Of a stretch of 64,000 nt of DNA, positions 59,206-64,000 are shown one piece after another (within the stretch, counting starts at the first letter, position 1; the number at the start of each line of letters is the position of its first letter). The notes beneath the pieces are model-generated. The model made no database searches. It worked only from the letters and a program-made list of their open reading frames with translations, and was not told the origin of the DNA. Source of the DNA: Physella acuta (lineage: Eukaryota; Mollusca; Gastropoda; Physidae); the NCBI RefSeq assembly GCF_028476545.1, contig NW_026732530.1, forward strand, positions 124,001-188,000, in the 5' to 3' direction. The position numbers were made by a program, and so were the translations under genes.

Positions 59206-60764
59206 GGGGGGGGGCGCAGTAGACGTTATAAAAGAGCAACAAACGACTGTAGCCTAGATCTAACGTCAGCGAAATCTAAATTCTATCCGTCATCCCCACA
59301 TGTTAATTGTGTTTTTAGATTTAAAAATACTTCACCCGCCGTAATAATTTTGCTGAATCGTGACAACGTTGTGGTATTTTCTTCTCACCTCAGCAGAAGT
59401 GGTCCATGTTTCGTTTTATTGAAATACATAAAATTCTGCCACGCTTTTGTTTAATTACCTGTTAATTGCGCGAGAGTGCAGTTTTCGTTTTTGTTATTTT
59501 ATGGTATGCGCATCGCTAAGCAACGTTTATTGTTTTGAAAACCAAAGAATAAAAAATAAAAAAACACGAACAGTCTCAAGCAGAGATTTTATCGTCGTAT
59601 TTTATTTTCGGTTATCAGAAAGACAATTGTTTTATTTCTAAAATCAAACTTCGTTGCTGTTTTTATTCCGCACAAGAAAAAGCGCGTGGGAGATTTAAGT
59701 ATCTTTTCTTATTGTGTGTCTGATATTTCCACTGTCGGCCTAGCAACTGGACGGCCATTCAATGGCCCTGTATTTGAACAACAAAAATAGCTAGTGTCGT
59801 TTCGCTTGGCTAACAGCTTTATAATTTTTTTATCGGCTTTATAAATACAAAAGAGGTATGAATGGGTTTTGGTTTAAGTTTTGATGGGATCCTGTTTCGA
59901 ATTTCTCTAGCATGAATGTGGGTTTTATTTTCCAAATAAGGAAAAGTGTAATAAGAATTTAATTTTTTTAACTCGGCGTGACCAGACTGTAGTGGGCGGG
60001 TAGTTGGTTATACCCGGCAAAACAAAATCAAGGACATTTTTTTTAAAACAAAAATATTGTTTAATAGTCTATCCATACGACTTTTAACCATTGAACAATA
60101 ACTGGTCGAGCTTTAGATATGAAACAATAACAGTAAAATATAAAATACAATACTTTGTGGAATATTAAAAAAAGAAAAAAAATACATGTTAACCCTGTGC
60201 TATGGAGTCACAAGCATTGGCAAATTAATTACCAAATACTTTTTTTTCTATGAAAGCCATCACAATTCCCTCGTGACAAAAGTTGAATTTTTGCAAGAAG
60301 AACAATTACTGAAAATATGGCGGGCATTGTTTAATAAATAAATAAAGTAGTAGGCTTCTTAGTGTTAAAAACATGCAAACTGAGAAAAACAGCCGAAAGT
60401 AACGAAAAGTAGATCACGAAAATACCATATCTGTGTAAACTGCAAGCCGATTGTAAGCTTTGGGTGTTTCCGAGATGATGGAAATTAAGATTATCAAATA
60501 CATGAGAAATCCAGCTTTCCAAGGATGCCAAACACAATATGATGACGGATATAAAACTTTTCACAGAGAGCTTGTAAGATTGGGAAAAATTAATTATTTT
60601 TTTATTAATAGAGTCATAACAATGGTAATTTAAACACATAACATTTTTTTCTCTTTAAAGTTATTATTCCTAATACACAAATGGACAAAGAATCCAAAAT
60701 AAACCCATCATGACGAAAACCAAGAAATTTTGTGATTTTTTACTGCGCGTATCCCCTTAAATAA
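59206..60764. other. No confirmed gene
   Basis: A 102-codon minus frame (60639-60331) has a hydrophobic C-terminal half (FVIYFSLLSAVFLSLHVF) but no recognisable family, splice context or codon bias. Nothing else stands out. Confidence 0.4.
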
Positions 60765-60868
60765 AGTAGGGAGGTGTAAAACGGCGAAAACTTTCCCAAT
60801 ATTTGATAATTATTCAGCACGATTACAATACTTCCTCTATACTTCGTACACGAGATAGTAAAAATCGT
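60765..60868 (-). mobile_element. Diverged fragment of the same repeat family
   Basis: The reverse complement contains TATAGAGGAAGTATTGTAAT followed by CGTGC and later GTTTTACACCTCC, matching the 5' part of the 28470 and 49213 copies with many changes. Confidence 0.6.
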
Positions 60869-60882
60869 TGTTTTGACCCACC

Positions 60883-60995
60883 CACTCATCCAGTATCGAT
60901 CTCATCCACCCACACATCCACCCACACATCCACCCACACATCCACCCACACATCCTCCCACACATCCACCCACACATCCACCACCCCTCCCCCAC
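60883..60995 (+). repeat. 12-bp tandem array (CACCCACACATC)
   Basis: About eight units. Thr/His/Pro open frames arise from the repeat. Confidence 0.9.
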
Positions 60996-61111
60996 GCATC
61001 AGAACATGACCACCCACGACAACAGCTGCATCCTTCTATTGGGGCTTGTGACCTACTTAGGTCGAGTCATTTTTATTTTGACATTGTATAATTCCTTATA
61101 TGGAATGATGG

Positions 61112-61829
61112 TGTAACACCTGGGGTTTTTCCACTGACTTATTAAGGTGTTTGAGACATAGAAATTTTCCATTAAAATCTGATTGAATGATTCTGATCAG
61201 ATGATTATCCCAACCAATGGCGACATGAGTTGAGGATAACCTCCCCTGTCACAGAAGTCTTTAATTGCACGGCACACTCGCAACACCAGGCAGTTTATCT
61301 TGACCTGGCAGTCTACGAGGCAGTTTTACATTGATCAGACAGCCGTCCATATTGTCCGGCTATAGACTCTGACCATTTGAACGTGAGAGTACTTAAGACC
61401 TGTGTGTGCCTTGCTTTCTTCAGTTGATTTAGTATTCTAGTTTAATATTACTTGTCGCTAAGTAAGTCTTGAAGCTACAGCAGTGTTGTGTGGCCTGTAG
61501 CTGTTCTTTAGACAGTGTAGAAATCTGTGATAGTGTTTTTCCTACATTTTGTAAGTTGGGTTTTTGATATTTTATACATTAAATATTTTATCTAGTTCAT
61601 CTTTGTGTTCTGCCACAACTGAGTTCGCTGATTAAAAGGTCGTATGTAGATTGGATGAATGTTAATTACAATAGTATCACTAGTTTCCCTAGACATTGAA
61701 TGCGAGCCCTAGTGTGTCGTTGTGTTAAGTGTTCATCCACTTAGGCCGTAAGGTATTTGCATATGACCCCGAAAAAAGAATCCGGGGACGTTCTCCTTCT
61801 ATTTGGCTGATAGATAGGTTAACGTTACA
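61112..61829 (+). repeat. 5' LTR of the Gmr1-like element
   Basis: The repeat starts TGTAAC and ends GTTACA, a perfect 6-bp inverted pair as expected for LTR ends, and is 718 bp long. It lies directly upstream of a primer-binding-like site and the gag frame. The matching 3' LTR is beyond the window, so age by LTR divergence cannot be estimated here. The start and end are inferred from the inverted termini rather than from comparing two LTRs. Confidence 0.75.
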
Positions 61830-61831
61830 AA

Positions 61832-61851
61832 GTGGGAGCTCGCCGAGATTT
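61832..61851 (+). promoter_or_regulatory. Candidate primer binding site
   Basis: Two bases after the LTR end the sequence reads TGGGAGCTCGCCGAGATTT, which resembles the tRNA-Pro primer site of some retroviruses (TGGGGGCTCGTCC...) with several differences. The position is right for a plus-strand primer site; the tRNA identity is a guess. Confidence 0.5.
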
Positions 61852-62078
61852 AATCTGTCGTTCCAGTTGTTGGTTATATCAGTTGAATACTAAGGTTAGT
61901 TGGATTTAGTTGTTTTTATATCCAGTAGCGCAGTGTTCTTACAACGCGCGCTCAGGCTAGAGTATCTAGGTCAAATAAGCAGACGTGTCACGTCCTACAT
62001 TTAGAGGTCAAGTACACGGCCCAACGCTGTGTATTAATTTAAAGAATCTAGGCTTGTTGTGATTTTCAAGTTAGTGTT

Positions 62079-64000
62079 ATGGAGTCTTTTTTGGCTAATC
62101 CTACTTTTGAAGAGGTCGAGAAGTTGAGTAGAAAAGTTTTGGTTAGTGTTGTTAAGGAATTGAAATTGGATTATTCTGTTACGCAGAAGTCAGAGGTGTT
62201 GAGAGATAAAATTGTTGTTCATTTCATTAATGAAGGAGTATTTGATGAAAGTTTGTTGGCTGGTGTGTTGCTCCGCGAGGAGAAAACTCTAGAGAAGGTA
62301 GAATTAGAAGCTAGAATTGCTTTAGAGAAGGAGAAAGTTGCTCTAGAGAGACAGGAGTTAGAGGCTAAAATTGCTTTAGACAAGAGGAGGTTGGAATTAG
62401 AGTTTGGTCAAGTTAGTGATGTCACTTCTCCGGTAGATCCAAAAAAGTTGTCGGTAGGGCAAGTGATTGCCAAATTTGGGAAATTAGTTCCTAAATTTGA
62501 TGAAACAGATTTGGTCGTTTTCTTTAACTCGTTTGAGAGTTTAGCGAAGACATGTGAATGGCCCGAAACTTCCATTACTGCTTTATTGAGCTCTGTCCTT
62601 ACTGGGAAAGCTGCAAAAACATACCAGGCACTCTCTCACGACGTTCAAAATAACTATAGTTTGGTCAAGACTGCCATTTTAAAGGCCTACGCACTGACGC
62701 CCGAGGCCTATCGGACAAAATTCCGAACACTCCGCAAGTTACCCACACAATCATATGTGGAATTTCTCTTTGAAAAGGAGAAAATATTTTCAAGGTGGCT
62801 ACACTCGGAGGGAGTTTCTGAGTTTGAGAAACTCAGGTCACTTATCCTAAGGGAAGAATTCCTATCGTCCCTGCCTGAAGAGATACGACTACACATTCTG
62901 GATAACAAGATAACTGACATCCAGAAGGCTGCTGAGTCGGCTGACACATATATGTTGGTGCATAAGAAACCACCAGTGTCAGGAAACCGCCTCAACCCCG
63001 TGCTTCCCCTTTTTGGCAGCAATCCTCCTGTTGGCCAACACGTGAAGACATCACAGTCCAGAGAGAAACCAAGATCAACTCTCAATCGTCGAGCGGTATG
63101 CCAGTTCTGCAAAAGGCCTGGGCATCTTGTCAAGGACTGTTACAAACGTCGTCAATATAACAGAGAGGTGGTGCGTACTTCCGCGCACTATGCTCTATCC
63201 CCTCAAGCAGCCAGTTCAACTATGAACTCTAGAATTCAAAAGGACTCTAACCCTAAGTGTCCGCAAGAAGGTAGTCAAATCTCCACACATTATGTGCAGT
63301 CACATTTTGACTGTTCTCGCCACCCTCCAGTTTCTTCTGAGTCTACCGATCTCGAGAGATCGAGAAAAGTTGACTTTTCATCTTTTATTGCCGAAGCCAT
63401 CATTAGCAAACCAGGTGATCCGTTGTCTCAGAAGAATATCACCGTTCTAAGAGACACAGGAGCGTCACAATCACTCCTTTTGAAAAGTTCAATGGACATT
63501 TCACCAGAGACGAACACCGGAAGGATTTCCATTATCCAGGGAGTGGGGACAAAATCTGCTGTCGTCCCTCTACACAAGTTTGCCCTGAAACATCATCTCG
63601 TCGAAGGTGAGGTCATTTTAGGTGTGATAGATAGTATTCCTGTCCCAGGAGTACACCTACTTCTAGGGAATGACCTTGCGGGAAGCAAAGTATACCCCTA
63701 TACGGTTTCAGACCCTTTGTCAACAGTTCCAGATAATGATTATGAACTGTATCCTGCATGTGCGGTGACAAGAAGCCAGACCAAACAATTGGCTGACACA
63801 ACGTCTGAACCACATCTACCATCATCGTCAAGAAATTCGACTCCCAAACTGGAGTCTATGCTTCCAGAAAACACAAGCCTGGGCTTACCCCTGAGGATAT
63901 CTCAGGAAGACATCATTAAAGCTCAACAAGTCGACGCGGAACTCAAAGCAACGGTCGAAAAATCTCTATCATCTGACGATGGAGAATACTTCTCCGAGAA
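62079..64000 (+). CDS. Gag-protease part of a Gmr1-like Ty3/gypsy element (runs off the window)
   Basis: The frame starts at the ATG at 62079 and is open to the window edge (about 640 codons), so this copy looks whole as far as it can be seen. In order: a charged helical stretch (residues about 65-112, rich in E/K/R/L), a capsid region of the SCAN-related type (about 130-300), a CCHC zinc knuckle at 341-354 (CQFCKRPGHLVKDC), an aspartic protease with DTGAS at 459-463, and the GNDLAGSKV segment that closes such proteases. After it comes a linker (YPACAVTRSQTKQ) and a segment (ISQEDIIKAQQVDAELK) like the one that leads into the integrase zinc-binding domain in this group. No reverse transcriptase is seen before the window ends. 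Gag packages element RNA and the protease cuts the polyprotein. Confidence 0.85.
   Translation, partial: MESFLANPTFEEVEKLSRKVLVSVVKELKLDYSVTQKSEVLRDKIVVHFINEGVFDESLLAGVLLREEKTLEKVELEARIALEKEKVALERQELEAKIALDKRRLELEFGQVSDVTSPVDPKKLSVGQVIAKFGKLVPKFDETDLVVFFNSFESLAKTCEWPETSITALLSSVLTGKAAKTYQALSHDVQNNYSLVKTAILKAYALTPEAYRTKFRTLRKLPTQSYVEFLFEKEKIFSRWLHSEGVSEFEKLRSLILREEFLSSLPEEIRLHILDNKITDIQKAAESADTYMLVHKKPPVSGNRLNPVLPLFGSNPPVGQHVKTSQSREKPRSTLNRRAVCQFCKRPGHLVKDCYKRRQYNREVVRTSAHYALSPQAASSTMNSRIQKDSNPKCPQEGSQISTHYVQSHFDCSRHPPVSSESTDLERSRKVDFSSFIAEAIISKPGDPLSQKNITVLRDTGASQSLLLKSSMDISPETNTGRISIIQGVGTKSAVVPLHKFALKHHLVEGEVILGVIDSIPVPGVHLLLGNDLAGSKVYPYTVSDPLSTVPDNDYELYPACAVTRSQTKQLADTTSEPHLPSSSRNSTPKLESMLPENTSLGLPLRISQEDIIKAQQVDAELKATVEKSLSSDDGEYFSE

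Larger units (their letters stand above)
61112..64000 (+). mobile_element. Ty3/gypsy retrotransposon, Gmr1-like, 5' part
   Basis: LTR, primer site, leader (about 61852-62078) and the gag-protease frame follow each other without interruption. The order protease then integrase-like linker, without reverse transcriptase between, is the mark of the Gmr1 group, in which integrase precedes reverse transcriptase. The visible part shows no break, which suggests a fairly recent insertion. The rest lies beyond base 64000. Confidence 0.8.

Noticed and set aside
60331-60639. 102-codon minus frame with a hydrophobic end, possible membrane protein
   Set aside because: No recognisable family, and AT-rich random sequence often yields hydrophobic frames of this size; left as unsupported.

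Overview
The window looks like nuclear DNA from a lophotrochozoan animal, most likely a gastropod mollusc. The reasons are AT-rich sequence, many short introns with GT..AG ends, tRNA-derived SINEs, dense (TA)n and poly-G/poly-C tracts, many small hAT-like elements, and a Ty3-class retrotransposon with a SCAN-type Gag. The assignment is an inference from style; no species-specific marker was recognised.

Two host genes can be read exon by exon, lying divergently with start codons about 13.7 kb apart. On the minus strand (17499 down to 11058) is a TBC1D10-type Rab GTPase-activating protein: nine coding exons, 394 residues, both catalytic fingers present. On the plus strand (31227 to 39525) is ataxin-2: twenty coding exons, 1021 residues, with Lsm, LsmAD and PAM2 parts, plus one spliced 3' UTR exon. 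Every exon-exon phase closes in both models.

Layout: 1-1.8 kb holds small repeats and a tandem array broken by a hAT element. 1.8-8.6 kb is quiet AT-rich DNA. 8.8-10.6 kb holds a 20-copy 69-bp array and an 8-copy 37-bp array, possibly inside the TBC1D10 3' UTR. 11-17.5 kb is TBC1D10. 19-26.3 kb is a SINE/hAT graveyard between the two genes. 28.5-30.1 kb has an unclassified 675-bp repeat and a second SINE family. 31-42 kb is ataxin-2 with its 3' UTR. 44-61 kb is repeat-rich with poly-G tracts, (TA)n, minisatellites and two CpG-rich patches, but no gene I can name. 61.1-64 kb is the 5' LTR, gag and protease of a Gmr1-like Ty3 element that runs off the window.

The most unusual observation is in TBC1D10. 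Three intronic minisatellites are built from the gene's own exon/intron junctions: the exon 5 donor, the exon 7 donor and the exon 8 acceptor. Each array therefore carries many copies of a working-looking splice site, and each is cleanest beside the exon and more decayed away from it.
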